This document shows, in pieces, positions 16,801-25,353 of a stretch of 64,000 nucleotides of DNA. The stretch is from Flavobacteriales bacterium (GTDB taxonomy: Bacteria > Bacteroidota > Bacteroidia > Flavobacteriales_F > PHOS-HE28): the NCBI GenBank assembly GCA_016713875.1, contig JADJOI010000002.1, forward strand, positions 62,001 to 126,000, in the 5' to 3' direction. Positions within the stretch are counted from its first letter, which is position 1. Every line of letters starts with the position of its first letter. Made by a program: the position numbers and the translations under genes. The notes under the pieces are model-generated. The model was given only the letters and a program-made list of their open reading frames with translations, ran no database searches and was not told the origin of the DNA.

Positions 16801-18540
16801 TCACCACTTCCGCGAACCGCCCTTCGCCGCGTAGGGCTTGGAGCCCCGGTGGGGCTTCTTCGGAGCGTAGCCCTGGCGCGGTGCTTCGGTGCGGCGGGGT
16901 TTGTCGCCACCGCCCTGGGCGCCCTGCGCTTCGTCCACACGCACCTTGCGGCCCCGGTGGTCGGCGCCCTTGAACGCGTTGAAGACCTGATCGAACCAGG
17001 CGGGCTCGATGTCGATGAAGGAGTACACGTCCTTGATGAGCATGCGGCCGATGTGCTCGCCACCGATGCCGCTCACCCCGCAGATGTAGCCGAGCATCCG
17101 GCCCTTGTCGAAGCCGTCCGCGCTGCCCAGGTTGATGAAGAGCTGCCGGCCGGTGGCGAAGCGTTCGCGTGAGCTCTGCCGCTCGGTGCGCGCGCTGTGG
17201 TCCTTGCGGCTCATGTCGATGTTGAGGTCGTACGCCTCGCGGAACTGGTCCAGGATGCGGGCGAACGTGACGCTCATGAACCGCTGCAGGAGCGCGTCGC
17301 GGTCCAGGTCCTTCAGTTCCTCTTGCGCCACGGCCATCAGGTCGGCCAGGGCCTCGTGCTCCACATCGGCCTCTTTCAGGCGGCGCAGGAAGGAACGCAA
17401 CTGGGCCCGTCCGATGTCGGCCCCACCGGGCACCCGCACATAGGTGAAGTGCGTGTTCAGCATGCGCTCGAGCTGACGCACCTTGGGCACATCGCGCACG
17501 CCCAGGATGCTCAGCGAGATTCCGGTGCGACCGGCGCGGGCGGTGCGACCGCTGCGGTGAGTGTAGCTCTCGGCCTCGCCGGGCAGGTCGTAGTGGATCA
17601 CGTGCGTCACATCGTTCACGTCGATGCCGCGCGCGGCGACATCGGTGGCGATGAGGAGCTGCAGCGAGCGTGCACGGTAGCGGCCCATCACGTGGTCGCG
17701 CTGGGCCTGGCTGAGGTCGCCGTGGATGGCATCGGCCACGTAGCCCTCCTTCACCAGCTGGGTGGCCAGCTCCTGGGTCTCATGCTTGGTGCGGCAGAAC
17801 ACGATGGCGAAGAGGTCGGGGTCGGCATCCACGAAGCGCTTGAGGGCGGCGAAACGGTCGCGGGCGTGCACCACGCAGTATTGGTGCTGGATGGCGGAGG
17901 CCGTCACGTTGCGTTCGCCCACCTGCACCTCCTCGCTGTTGCGCATGTACCGCTTGGCGATATGGCGCACCTCGCTGCCCATGGTGGCGCTGAAGAGCCA
18001 GGTGCGCTTCTCGGCCGGGGTGTTGCTCAGGATGTCGGTGAGGTCCTCCTGGAAACCCATGTTGAGCATCTCGTCGGCCTCATCGAGGACCACGGTGGAC
18101 ACATGGGACAGGTCGACGGCCTCGCGGCCCAGCAGGTCGAGCAGGCGGCCCGGGGTGGCCACCACCACGTGGGCGCCGCGCTGGATGGCGCGCATCTGCT
18201 CGCGGATGTTGGCCCCGCCGTAGACGGCCACGGGGCGTACGCCGTTGAGCTCGGCGGCAAAGCGCTCCAGGTCGCCCGTGATCTGCACGCAGAGTTCGCG
18301 CGTGGGCGCCAGCACCAGGGCCTGCACGCGGCGGAGCGCGGGGTCGATGTTCTGCAGCAAGGGCAGGCCGAAGGCGGCCGTTTTACCGGTGCCCGTCTGG
18401 GCCAGCACCACCACATCGTGGTCGCTGTTCAGCAGCAGGGGGATGGCGCGTTCCTGGACGGGGGTGGGGGTGTGGAAGCCCAGCGTGCGCAACGTGGACA
18501 GGAGCTCGGGCCGGAGGCCCAGCGCATCGAAGGAGGACAT
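16801..18540 (-). CDS. deaD: DEAD-box RNA helicase with DbpA-type C-terminal domain (DeaD/CsdA group)
   Basis: 579 residues from the preferred ATG at 18540 (MSSFDALGL); an in-frame ATG at 18561 is possible. The order is: Q motif (FHTPTPVQERAIP), Walker A (AQTGTGKTAAFGLP), DEAD box (VLDEADEMLNMGF), FSATM (motif III) and HRSGRTARAGRTG (motif VI). A helical linker (about 360-450) leads to a DbpA/CsdA RNA-binding domain (about 460-540, FINLGSADGFDKGRMLGYI and DVYSFIDIE) and a basic Lys/Arg/Gly tail. Such helicases unwind structured RNA in ribosome assembly and mRNA turnover, often at low temperature. A TACCTTCG box lies at 18605-18612. Confidence 0.93.
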   Translation of the reverse strand: MSSFDALGLRPELLSTLRTLGFHTPTPVQERAIPLLLNSDHDVVVLAQTGTGKTAAFGLPLLQNIDPALRRVQALVLAPTRELCVQITGDLERFAAELNGVRPVAVYGGANIREQMRAIQRGAHVVVATPGRLLDLLGREAVDLSHVSTVVLDEADEMLNMGFQEDLTDILSNTPAEKRTWLFSATMGSEVRHIAKRYMRNSEEVQVGERNVTASAIQHQYCVVHARDRFAALKRFVDADPDLFAIVFCRTKHETQELATQLVKEGYVADAIHGDLSQAQRDHVMGRYRARSLQLLIATDVAARGIDVNDVTHVIHYDLPGEAESYTHRSGRTARAGRTGISLSILGVRDVPKVRQLERMLNTHFTYVRVPGGADIGRAQLRSFLRRLKEADVEHEALADLMAVAQEELKDLDRDALLQRFMSVTFARILDQFREAYDLNIDMSRKDHSARTERQSSRERFATGRQLFINLGSADGFDKGRMLGYICGVSGIGGEHIGRMLIKDVYSFIDIEPAWFDQVFNAFKGADHRGRKVRVDEAQGAQGGGDKPRRTEAPRQGYAPKKPHRGSKPYAAKGGSRKW

Positions 18541-18604
18541 GGGGAGGTGGGGGTTCGCCATCGGCGACGGAACGCCGGAACGGGCGTGCGGACCAACGGC
18601 GGCG

Positions 18605-18612
18605 CGAAGGTA
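18605..18612 (-). promoter_or_regulatory. -7 promoter box (TACCTTCG) of the helicase gene
   Basis: Minus-strand TACCTTCG, 43 bases before the ATG at 18561 and 64 before 18540. It is back to back with the box of the DUF4834 gene. Confidence 0.45.
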
Positions 18613-18645
18613 CGGCACCGCGCCCGGAGGCCAAGGCCGCCCGGC

Positions 18646-18653
18646 TATCTTTG
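18646..18653 (+). promoter_or_regulatory. -7 promoter box (TATCTTTG) of the DUF4834 gene
   Basis: Exact TAnnTTTG match followed by GCCGCC and then the ATG at 18660, leaving room for essentially no leader. Confidence 0.55.
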
Positions 18654-18659
18654 GCCGCC

Positions 18660-18911
18660 ATGACCGGCCTGATGCTGTTGAGCGCCACCGGCACCCTGCG
18701 GATCATCCTGATCCTGGTGGTGGTGTGGCTGGCGCTGCGCCTGGTGCTGCGCATGCAGCAGGCGCGCCAGGGCCGCCCGCCCGGCACCCACTGGGCCGCC
18801 CGCGACGAACGCTCCCGCGGCGACGTGCGTGTGGAACGGGCCGATGATCGCCGAGGCGCACAACACAGCGGCGGCCGTATCGAGGACGCTGACTACGAAG
18901 AGATCCGCTGA
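18660..18911 (+). CDS. DUF4834 family small membrane protein
   Basis: 83 residues. One N-terminal transmembrane segment (about 8-28, RIILILVVVWLALRLVL) is followed by a charged tail ending in the family hallmark DADYEEIR (typically YxDYEEI). The DUF4834 family is small, restricted to Bacteroidota and of unknown function; its members often sit directly in front of a YfhO-type gene, as here (12 bases). The ATG at 18660 is preferred to a TTG at 18651, which lies inside the -7 box. Confidence 0.75.
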   Translation: MTGLMLLSATGTLRIILILVVVWLALRLVLRMQQARQGRPPGTHWAARDERSRGDVRVERADDRRGAQHSGGRIEDADYEEIR

Positions 18912-18923
18912 CCCCTTGAACCG

Positions 18924-21737
18924 ATGAAGGACCTGAGGAAATGGCTGCCGACCGGGCTGGCCGTGCTGCTGTTCATCGCTCTGCCGCTGGCCTACTTCAG
19001 CCCGCTGCTGGAGGGCAAACGCATGGTGCAGGGCGACCAGCGCAACTGGCTGGGCGGTGCGCAGGAGATCATCGAGCACCGCGAGGCCCACGATGGCGAG
19101 GAGCCGCTGTGGACCGGAAGCATGTTCAGCGGCATGCCCGCCTACCAGATCAGTGTGGCGTGGAAGGGCGATGTCCTCAAGTGGGTCGACCGGCTCTTCC
19201 ACGGCTTCCTGCCGCATCCCGCCGGCAGCGTCTTCCTCTACCTCATCGGCATGTTCATCCTGCTCAGCCTGATGCGCGTGGACCGCGGGGTGGCCGTGGT
19301 GGGCGCGCTGGCCTATGCCTTCTCGTCGTACTTCATCATCATCTTCGAGGCAGGCCACAACACGAAGGCCACCGCCATCGGGTACATGCCGTTGGTGCTG
19401 GGCGCCACCTGGGCGCTCTTCCGCGGGGCGAAGCTGCCGGCCGCGGCCCTGCTGGCGCTCTTCCTGGGGCTCGAGGTCCACGCCAACCACCTGCAGGTGA
19501 CCTATTACCTGGCCATGGTGCTGCTCCTGTTCGTGCTGGCCGAGGCGCTGCGCTTCGTGCGCGAGGGCCGCGTGATGGACCTGCTGGGCCGCGCCGGCCT
19601 GGGCCTGGTGGCCGTGGCGCTGGCCGTGATGGCCAACGCCGGTGTGCTCTGGGGCACGGCCGAGTATGGCACCCACACCACCCGCGGACCGAGCGAGCTC
19701 ACCATCGGACCGGGCGGCGAAAGCGCTGCGGACATCCGCACCAAGGGCCTGGACCGCGACTACGTGACCGCCTGGAGCTATGGCAAACAGGAGAGCCTCA
19801 CCCTCCTGGTGCCCAGCGCCAAGGGCGGTGATTCCGGTTCGCTCATCACCACGCGCGAGGAGCTGGCGGCCATCTCCGACCCCGAGCTCAAGCGCTACCT
19901 CAACGAGGTGTACGGCGGGGGCGGCTACGTGAACAGCTACTGGGGCGACCAGAGCTTCACCAGCGGCCCGGTCTACCTCGGCGCGGTGGTGGTGCTGCTC
20001 CTGCTGCTGCTGCTCGCCCGCACCGAGGGCCCGGCACGCTGGTGGGTGCTCGCGGCCGTACCGCTCACGGCGGTCCTGATCGGCATCACCTCCCCGATGC
20101 TGGCCGCCGCGTTGGTGCTGGCCTATCTGGCCGCCGGGCTGGTGCTGTGGCGCGATCCGCTGCCCTACGCCCTGTTCAGCGGCCTCCTCCTCACGCTGCT
20201 GCTCAGCTGGGGCCGCAACTGGATGCCGCTCACCGACTTCTTCCTGGACCACGTGCCCGGCTATGCGAAGTTCCGCGCGGTCACCATCATCCTGGTGATC
20301 GTGGAGCTGGCCGCGCCGGTGCTCGCCGTGCTGTACCTGGACCGCCTGGTGAAGGAAGGGCGCTGGGACCGCGCGCGCGAGCGCGCCTTCCTGATCCCGG
20401 CGGGCGTGCTGGTGCTGGTGATGCTGGTGCTGGCGCTGATGCCGGGCGCGGTGGTCGACCTGGTGAGCGATGCGGAACGCGCCCGCTTCAGCGCGCAGGC
20501 CGAGGCGGGTGATGCGGCCCGGCTCCAACTGGCCGTCGACGCCTTGAAGGAGCATCGCGCGGGCATCGTCGCCGCCGACGCGTGGCGCGGTCTCTTCTTC
20601 ATCGCGGCCGGTGGCGCGCTGCTTTTCCTGTTCGGGCGCGGTCGCGTGCCCGAACTGGCGCTGGTCGCGGGCCTTGGCGCGCTGGTGCTGGTCGACCTGT
20701 GGGCGGTGGACAAGCGCTTCGTGAACAACGACAAGGACGGCGGCCGCTACCGCATGTGGGAGGAGCCCACGGCGAACGCCCTGCCCTTCAAGCCCGCCGC
20801 GGCGGACATGGCCATCCTGCAGCAGGAGGAGAACGCCGCCGCGCGCGCCGATGCGGAAGCCACCGTCGCCCGCCTCAAGGCGAGCAAGCAGGGCAACAAG
20901 GGCCGCGACCGCATGGTGGGCAAGGACGAGGAGCTGTTCGCCCGCTTCGCCGCGCTTCGCCGCAACAGCCACTTCCGCGTGCTCACCTTCAACAATCCGT
21001 TCAACGACAGCCGCGTGAGCTACTTCCACAAGAGCGTGGGCGGCTACCACGGGGCCAAGCTCAAGCGCTACCAGGACCTGATCGAGTTCCACCTGGGGCC
21101 CGAGATGGCCGCGATCGGCGGGGCCTTCGGCGAAGGCGCCACCATGACCTCCGTGAACGCGGTGCTGGCCCGGCAGAACGTGCTGAACATGCTCAACACG
21201 CGCTACCTCATCACCGACCCCGCACGCCCTGCGCTGCTCAACGTCAACGCCTACGGCCCGGCCTGGTTCGTGAACGAGGTACGCTGGGTGAAGGACGCCG
21301 ATGCGGAGATCATGGCGTTGGGCGAAGTGGGCCCGGACACGGTGGCCGTGGTGGACGAACGCTGGCGGTCCGCCCTGGGCGATGCCTCCCTCACGCCCGA
21401 CCCCTCGGCCTCGGTGACGCTGGACAGCTACGCGGCGAACGCCCTGCGCTACACGGTGCGCAGCGCGAACGGCGGGGTGGTGGTCTTCAGCGAGATCTGG
21501 TACGGCCCCGACTGGCAGGCCACCCTCGACGGGCAGCCCGTGGAGCATATCCGCGCCGACTACGTACTGCGGGCGATGCGCGTGCCGGCCGGCGAGCACG
21601 TGGTGGAGTTCCGCGTGGCCAGCCGTTCCTACGCCCTGGGCAACACGCTCAGCCTGGCCGGCGGTCTGCTCATCCTGCTGGCGGTGGCCGGTGCGGGCCT
21701 GGCGGCATGGCGCAAGGCGCGGGCCGCGGTCGCATGA
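18924..21737 (+). CDS. YfhO family membrane glycosyltransferase-like protein
   Basis: 937 residues. About twelve transmembrane helices fill residues 10-560, preceded by the acidic first loop MVQGDQRNWLGGAQEI and the family phrase WTGSMFSGMPAYQIS. A large extracytoplasmic beta-rich domain (about 590-890) and a final helix follow. YfhO proteins have the GT-C topology; characterised Gram-positive members glycosylate lipoteichoic acid, and Bacteroidota homologues presumably transfer a lipid-linked sugar to surface glycan or protein. The stop overlaps the start of the next glycosyltransferase (ATGA), so the two are coupled. Confidence 0.85.
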   Translation: MKDLRKWLPTGLAVLLFIALPLAYFSPLLEGKRMVQGDQRNWLGGAQEIIEHREAHDGEEPLWTGSMFSGMPAYQISVAWKGDVLKWVDRLFHGFLPHPAGSVFLYLIGMFILLSLMRVDRGVAVVGALAYAFSSYFIIIFEAGHNTKATAIGYMPLVLGATWALFRGAKLPAAALLALFLGLEVHANHLQVTYYLAMVLLLFVLAEALRFVREGRVMDLLGRAGLGLVAVALAVMANAGVLWGTAEYGTHTTRGPSELTIGPGGESAADIRTKGLDRDYVTAWSYGKQESLTLLVPSAKGGDSGSLITTREELAAISDPELKRYLNEVYGGGGYVNSYWGDQSFTSGPVYLGAVVVLLLLLLLARTEGPARWWVLAAVPLTAVLIGITSPMLAAALVLAYLAAGLVLWRDPLPYALFSGLLLTLLLSWGRNWMPLTDFFLDHVPGYAKFRAVTIILVIVELAAPVLAVLYLDRLVKEGRWDRARERAFLIPAGVLVLVMLVLALMPGAVVDLVSDAERARFSAQAEAGDAARLQLAVDALKEHRAGIVAADAWRGLFFIAAGGALLFLFGRGRVPELALVAGLGALVLVDLWAVDKRFVNNDKDGGRYRMWEEPTANALPFKPAAADMAILQQEENAAARADAEATVARLKASKQGNKGRDRMVGKDEELFARFAALRRNSHFRVLTFNNPFNDSRVSYFHKSVGGYHGAKLKRYQDLIEFHLGPEMAAIGGAFGEGATMTSVNAVLARQNVLNMLNTRYLITDPARPALLNVNAYGPAWFVNEVRWVKDADAEIMALGEVGPDTVAVVDERWRSALGDASLTPDPSASVTLDSYAANALRYTVRSANGGVVVFSEIWYGPDWQATLDGQPVEHIRADYVLRAMRVPAGEHVVEFRVASRSYALGNTLSLAGGLLILLAVAGAGLAAWRKARAAVA

Positions 21738-23041
21738 CGCCCGTTCTCTTCATCACCTACTACTGGCCGCCGAGCGGCGGGGCCGGCGTGCAGCGCGGGC
21801 TCAAGTTCGTGAAGTATCTGCCGCTGCATGGCGTGCGACCGATCGTGCTCACGGTCGACCCCATGCAGGCGAGCTACCCCGCGGTGGACCGCTCGCTCGA
21901 GGCGGAGGTGCCCGCCGATGTGCGGGTGGTGCGCACGCCCTCGTTCGAGCCGCTGCGGCTGCTGGCCGCGCTGGGTGGGCGGGGCGCCGTGCCGCACGCA
22001 GGTTTCGCCTCCGGTGGCAAGGAGGGCCTGCTGAAGCGCGCCATGCGCTGGGTACGCGGCAACTGGATGATCCCCGACGCGCGCCGGGGCTGGGTACGCC
22101 ATGCGGTGAAGGCCGCCATCCCCCTCGTCGAGCGCGAGGGCATCGGCACCGTGGTGATCTCCTCCCCGCCGCACAGTGCCCAGCTCATCGGCCTCCGCCT
22201 CAAGCAACGCTTTCCAAAGCTCCGCTGGATCGCCGACCTGCGCGATCCCTGGACCGACATCTATTTCGCCCGCGAGCTGCTGAAGGGGCCGCGTGCGCAA
22301 CGGCTGGACAGCGCGTACGAGGCCGCCGTGCTCGAACAGGCGGACGCGGTGGTGGTGGTGGGCCCGTCCATGCGCACGGCCTTCGCGGAGCGCCACGGAC
22401 CTGCCGTGGCCGCCAAGCTGCACGTGATCCCCAACGGCTACGATGCCGACGACCTCAAGAACCTCGCCCGCCATCCGCTTCCGAAGGACCGGTTGCGCAT
22501 CACCTACGTGGGCACCATGGCGGGCAGCTACGCGCCGCAGGCCTTCTTCGCCGCGGTGGCGGAGTCGATGAAGCGCTCGCCGCTGCCGATCGAGCTGCGC
22601 TTCATCGGCCAGGTGGGACCAACGGTCCGCGAGGCCGCGGCACAGGCCGGCGTGCTCGACCGCTGTGTGTGGAACGAGCCGGTGAAGCATGCGAAGGCCC
22701 TGGAGGAGATGGCGTCCGCGCATGTGCTGCTGCTCGTGATCCCCGAGGGACCGGGGGAGGAGCGCATCCTCACCGGCAAGCTCTTCGAATACCTCGCCGT
22801 GCAACGGCCGATCCTGGGCCTGGGCCCGGTGGACGGGGATGCGGGCCGCATCGTGGCCGCCTGCGGCGCCGGCGCCTTCTTCACGCGACAGCAGGTGGAG
22901 GCCATGGCCGCGTGGCTCGTGGCGCGGGCCGAGGCGGTCCGAGCCGGAACGGACCACGGCGTCACGGGCGGACCGCACACGCGCTACGAACGCCGCGAGG
23001 CCGCCGCCGAGCTCGCCGCGCTCATCCGACCGGCGGGATAA
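21734..23041 (+). CDS. Glycosyltransferase, GT4-like (GT-B fold)
   Basis: 435 residues. The N-terminal Rossmann domain begins VLFITYYWPPSGGAGVQR and contains VVISSPPHSAQLIGLRL and WIADLRDPWTD, the acceptor-side landmarks of this family. The C-terminal domain has VIPNGYDADDL, ITYVGTMAG and GKLFEYLAVQRPILGLG, the nucleotide-sugar side. The specific sugar cannot be read. It is paralogous in build to the transferase at 45426-46754 (shared PP-GG start, SPP motif and DLRD). The stop codon TAA is also the first part of a -7 box for the following neuB-like gene. Confidence 0.85.
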   Translation: MTPVLFITYYWPPSGGAGVQRGLKFVKYLPLHGVRPIVLTVDPMQASYPAVDRSLEAEVPADVRVVRTPSFEPLRLLAALGGRGAVPHAGFASGGKEGLLKRAMRWVRGNWMIPDARRGWVRHAVKAAIPLVEREGIGTVVISSPPHSAQLIGLRLKQRFPKLRWIADLRDPWTDIYFARELLKGPRAQRLDSAYEAAVLEQADAVVVVGPSMRTAFAERHGPAVAAKLHVIPNGYDADDLKNLARHPLPKDRLRITYVGTMAGSYAPQAFFAAVAESMKRSPLPIELRFIGQVGPTVREAAAQAGVLDRCVWNEPVKHAKALEEMASAHVLLLVIPEGPGEERILTGKLFEYLAVQRPILGLGPVDGDAGRIVAACGAGAFFTRQQVEAMAAWLVARAEAVRAGTDHGVTGGPHTRYERREAAAELAALIRPAG

Positions 23042-23046
23042 CTTCG
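23039..23046 (+). promoter_or_regulatory. -7 promoter box (TAACTTCG) of the nonulosonate operon
   Basis: TAACTTCG starts within the stop codon of the upstream transferase and ends six bases before the ATG at 23053. It suggests an internal promoter giving the nonulosonate genes their own, leaderless transcript. Confidence 0.4.
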
Positions 23047-23052
23047 GCCCCG

Positions 23053-24066
23053 ATGGCCCGCACCTACATCATCGCCGAGGCCGGCGTGAACCACAACGGC
23101 AGCCTGGACCTTGCGTTCCGCCTGGTGGACGAGGCCAAGGCCGCCGGAGCGGACTGTGTGAAGTTCCAGACCTTCAAGGCCCGGCGCATCGTCACCGCCA
23201 GCTCGCCCAAGGCCAACTACCAATTGGAGGTGACGGACCGGGCCGAAAGCCAGTTCGACATGCTGCGCAAGCTGGAGCTCGACCGCGACGCCTTCGCGCG
23301 CATCCAGGCCCACTGCCGGCAGGTGGGCATCGACTTCATGAGCACGCCCTACAACCCGGAGGATGCCGAGCTGCTTGCTTCCCTGAACGTCGACGCCTTC
23401 AAGATCGCCAGCGGGCAGGTGGTGGAACTGCCCTTCCTGCGGCAGGTGGCGCGTTACGGCCGCCGCATGATCGTGAGCACTGGCATGGCGGACCTACAAG
23501 AGGTGCGCGAGGCGGTCGACGCCATCCGCGGCACGGGCAACGATGACCTTGTCATCCTGCAGTGCAACACGGACTATCCGTCGCGCGTGGAGGACGTCAA
23601 CCTGCGGGCCATGCTCACCATGCGCGACGAGCTGAAGGTGCGGGTGGGCTACAGCGACCATGTGCCGGACAACCATGCCTGTTTCGCAGCGGTGGCGCTG
23701 GGCGCGGAGATGATCGAGAAGCACTTCACGCTGGACCGCACGATGCCCGGACCGGACCACAGCAGCAGCCTGGAGCCCGCGGCCTTCCGCGACCTGGTGA
23801 CGGGCATCCGCGCCGTGGAACTGAGCCTGGGCGACGGCATCAAGCGGCCCGGCGAACGCGAGCGCGCCAACACCTATGGCATGCGCCGCAGCCTCGTGGC
23901 CGCGTGTGAGCTGCCGGTGGGCCATGTCCTGGCGGAGGCCGACCTCGGCTTCAAGCGACCGGCGAACGGTCTCTCCCCGAAGCACCTCGATGCCGTGGTG
24001 GGGCGCCGCCTGGCCCGGGCCCTGCGCGAGGATGAGGCCCTCACCTGGGACCACCTGCACCCCTGA
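23053..24066 (+). CDS. neuB: Nonulosonic acid synthase (NeuB/LegI-like)
   Basis: 337 residues, normal for the family. The TIM-barrel NeuB domain (1-270) has IAEAGVNHNGSLDLA, VKFQTFKAR, STPYNPEDAELL, FKIASGQV, VSTGMADL, YSDHV and EKHFTLDR. A C-terminal SAF/antifreeze-like domain (about 280-337, RRSLVAACELPVG and KRPANGLSP) caps the active site. The enzyme condenses phosphoenolpyruvate with an N-acyl hexosamine to make a nine-carbon sugar acid. The YQL...ESQ..ML.KLELD pattern is closer to legionaminate synthases than to pseudaminate synthases, but substrate cannot be settled from sequence. It is the first gene of a chain of coupled genes ending at 29659. Confidence 0.88.
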   Translation: MARTYIIAEAGVNHNGSLDLAFRLVDEAKAAGADCVKFQTFKARRIVTASSPKANYQLEVTDRAESQFDMLRKLELDRDAFARIQAHCRQVGIDFMSTPYNPEDAELLASLNVDAFKIASGQVVELPFLRQVARYGRRMIVSTGMADLQEVREAVDAIRGTGNDDLVILQCNTDYPSRVEDVNLRAMLTMRDELKVRVGYSDHVPDNHACFAAVALGAEMIEKHFTLDRTMPGPDHSSSLEPAAFRDLVTGIRAVELSLGDGIKRPGERERANTYGMRRSLVAACELPVGHVLAEADLGFKRPANGLSPKHLDAVVGRRLARALREDEALTWDHLHP

Positions 24067-24069
24067 GCC

Positions 24070-25353
24070 ATGGGCCAGCGACGCATCGGTGCCGACGACG
24101 GCCTCCTGCTTCAGGCCTTCCTGGACGGTGCCGGCGACGCGCTCCGGAGCTTCCGCTATTTCGCGAAGCGCACCCCGGACGTGCTGCGCCAGCACGCCTG
24201 CACCTGGCTGTGGATGGAGGGGGAGGAACCGGTGGCCTATGGACACCTTGATCGCGAAGGCGATGTGGTGTGGTTGGGCATTGCGGTACAGGAAAGGCAC
24301 TGGGGCCACGGCCACGGTGCGCGCATGATGCGGCTCCTGCTGGACAGTGCGCAGGGCATGGGCATCACGGCGCTGAGGCTCTCGGTGGATGCCGACAACC
24401 ACACGGCCATCCGGCTCTACGAGCGCTATGGCTTCGTGCACGCCGGGACCGGCGAGGGCATCCTCTTCCTCACCTGCGACCTGATGCCGAAGCGTGAGGC
24501 GGTGATGAGCTCGCTGGCCTTCGCAGGCCTGACACCCGAGGCCATGATCGCCGAGGCCGACCGCGAGTTCATGGCGTTGGAGTTCAGCAGCGGCATGCCG
24601 TTCCACCCCGACATGGAGGAGCTGTTCCGCACCGCGCCGATGCGGCGCTTCGCGCACAACTACTTCCCCGCGCCGGCCGAGCCCTTCGTGCTCAACCTCG
24701 GCAGCGCCGACGACAGCATCCGCGACCGCAGCATCGCCCATTGCGTGCGGGGCATGCAGTTGAGCCATGCGGTGGGTGCGCCCTTCTTCTCGGTGCATGC
24801 CGGCTTCTGCGTGGACCCGCGTCCCAGCGAGCTCGGCCGACGACTGGAGCAGGTGGCGCACATCGACCGGGCGCTGCATTGGGCGCGCTTCACCGAGGCG
24901 GTGCGGCAGGTGCTGGCACGCACGCGCGATCTGCCCACCGGCCTGCTGATCGAGAACAACGTGCTGGCCCCGGTGAACCGCTACGCCGACGGCACCAACC
25001 CCCTGCTGAACGTGGAAGCGGGCGAGCAGCTTCGGCTGCTCGATGACGTGCCGGACGCCCGCCTGGGCCTGCTGCTGGACACCGCGCACCTGAAGGTGAG
25101 CGCACGCACCCTCGGTTCCGATGCGGCGGAGGCGGCCGGGCTGCTGCTGCCGCAGGTGCGATGCGTGCATCACAGCGACAACGGTGGCGAGGTCGACGAC
25201 AACCAGGGCTTCGGTGCCGACTACTGGTTCCTGCCGCTGATGGACCGCGCCGGCCATGCGGTGCATGTGCTGGAGACGCGGAAGACGCCCCCTTCCGAAC
25301 TTCGCCGCATGGAGCGGCTGCTTTTCCCCGAACGTGCCCCCACGGACCGATGA
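24070..25353 (+). CDS. GNAT acetyltransferase fused to a xylose-isomerase-like TIM barrel
   Basis: 427 residues and two domains. Residues 1-140 are a GNAT N-acetyltransferase; the acetyl-CoA loop is VQERHWGHGHGARMM, followed by DADNHTAIRLYERYGF. Residues about 150-427 resemble xylose isomerase-like/AP-endonuclease-2 TIM barrels: FSVHAGFCVDP, LLIENNVL, GLLLDTAHLKVS and CVHHSDN provide His, Glu and Asp residues of the metal-site type. In legionaminate and pseudaminate pathways a GNAT enzyme (LegH/PseH) acetylates a 4-amino sugar, so the first half fits the operon. The barrel could be an isomerase or epimerase; its role is unknown. The gene starts three bases after neuB and overlaps the next by ATGA. 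Confidence 0.75.
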   Translation: MGQRRIGADDGLLLQAFLDGAGDALRSFRYFAKRTPDVLRQHACTWLWMEGEEPVAYGHLDREGDVVWLGIAVQERHWGHGHGARMMRLLLDSAQGMGITALRLSVDADNHTAIRLYERYGFVHAGTGEGILFLTCDLMPKREAVMSSLAFAGLTPEAMIAEADREFMALEFSSGMPFHPDMEELFRTAPMRRFAHNYFPAPAEPFVLNLGSADDSIRDRSIAHCVRGMQLSHAVGAPFFSVHAGFCVDPRPSELGRRLEQVAHIDRALHWARFTEAVRQVLARTRDLPTGLLIENNVLAPVNRYADGTNPLLNVEAGEQLRLLDDVPDARLGLLLDTAHLKVSARTLGSDAAEAAGLLLPQVRCVHHSDNGGEVDDNQGFGADYWFLPLMDRAGHAVHVLETRKTPPSELRRMERLLFPERAPTDR

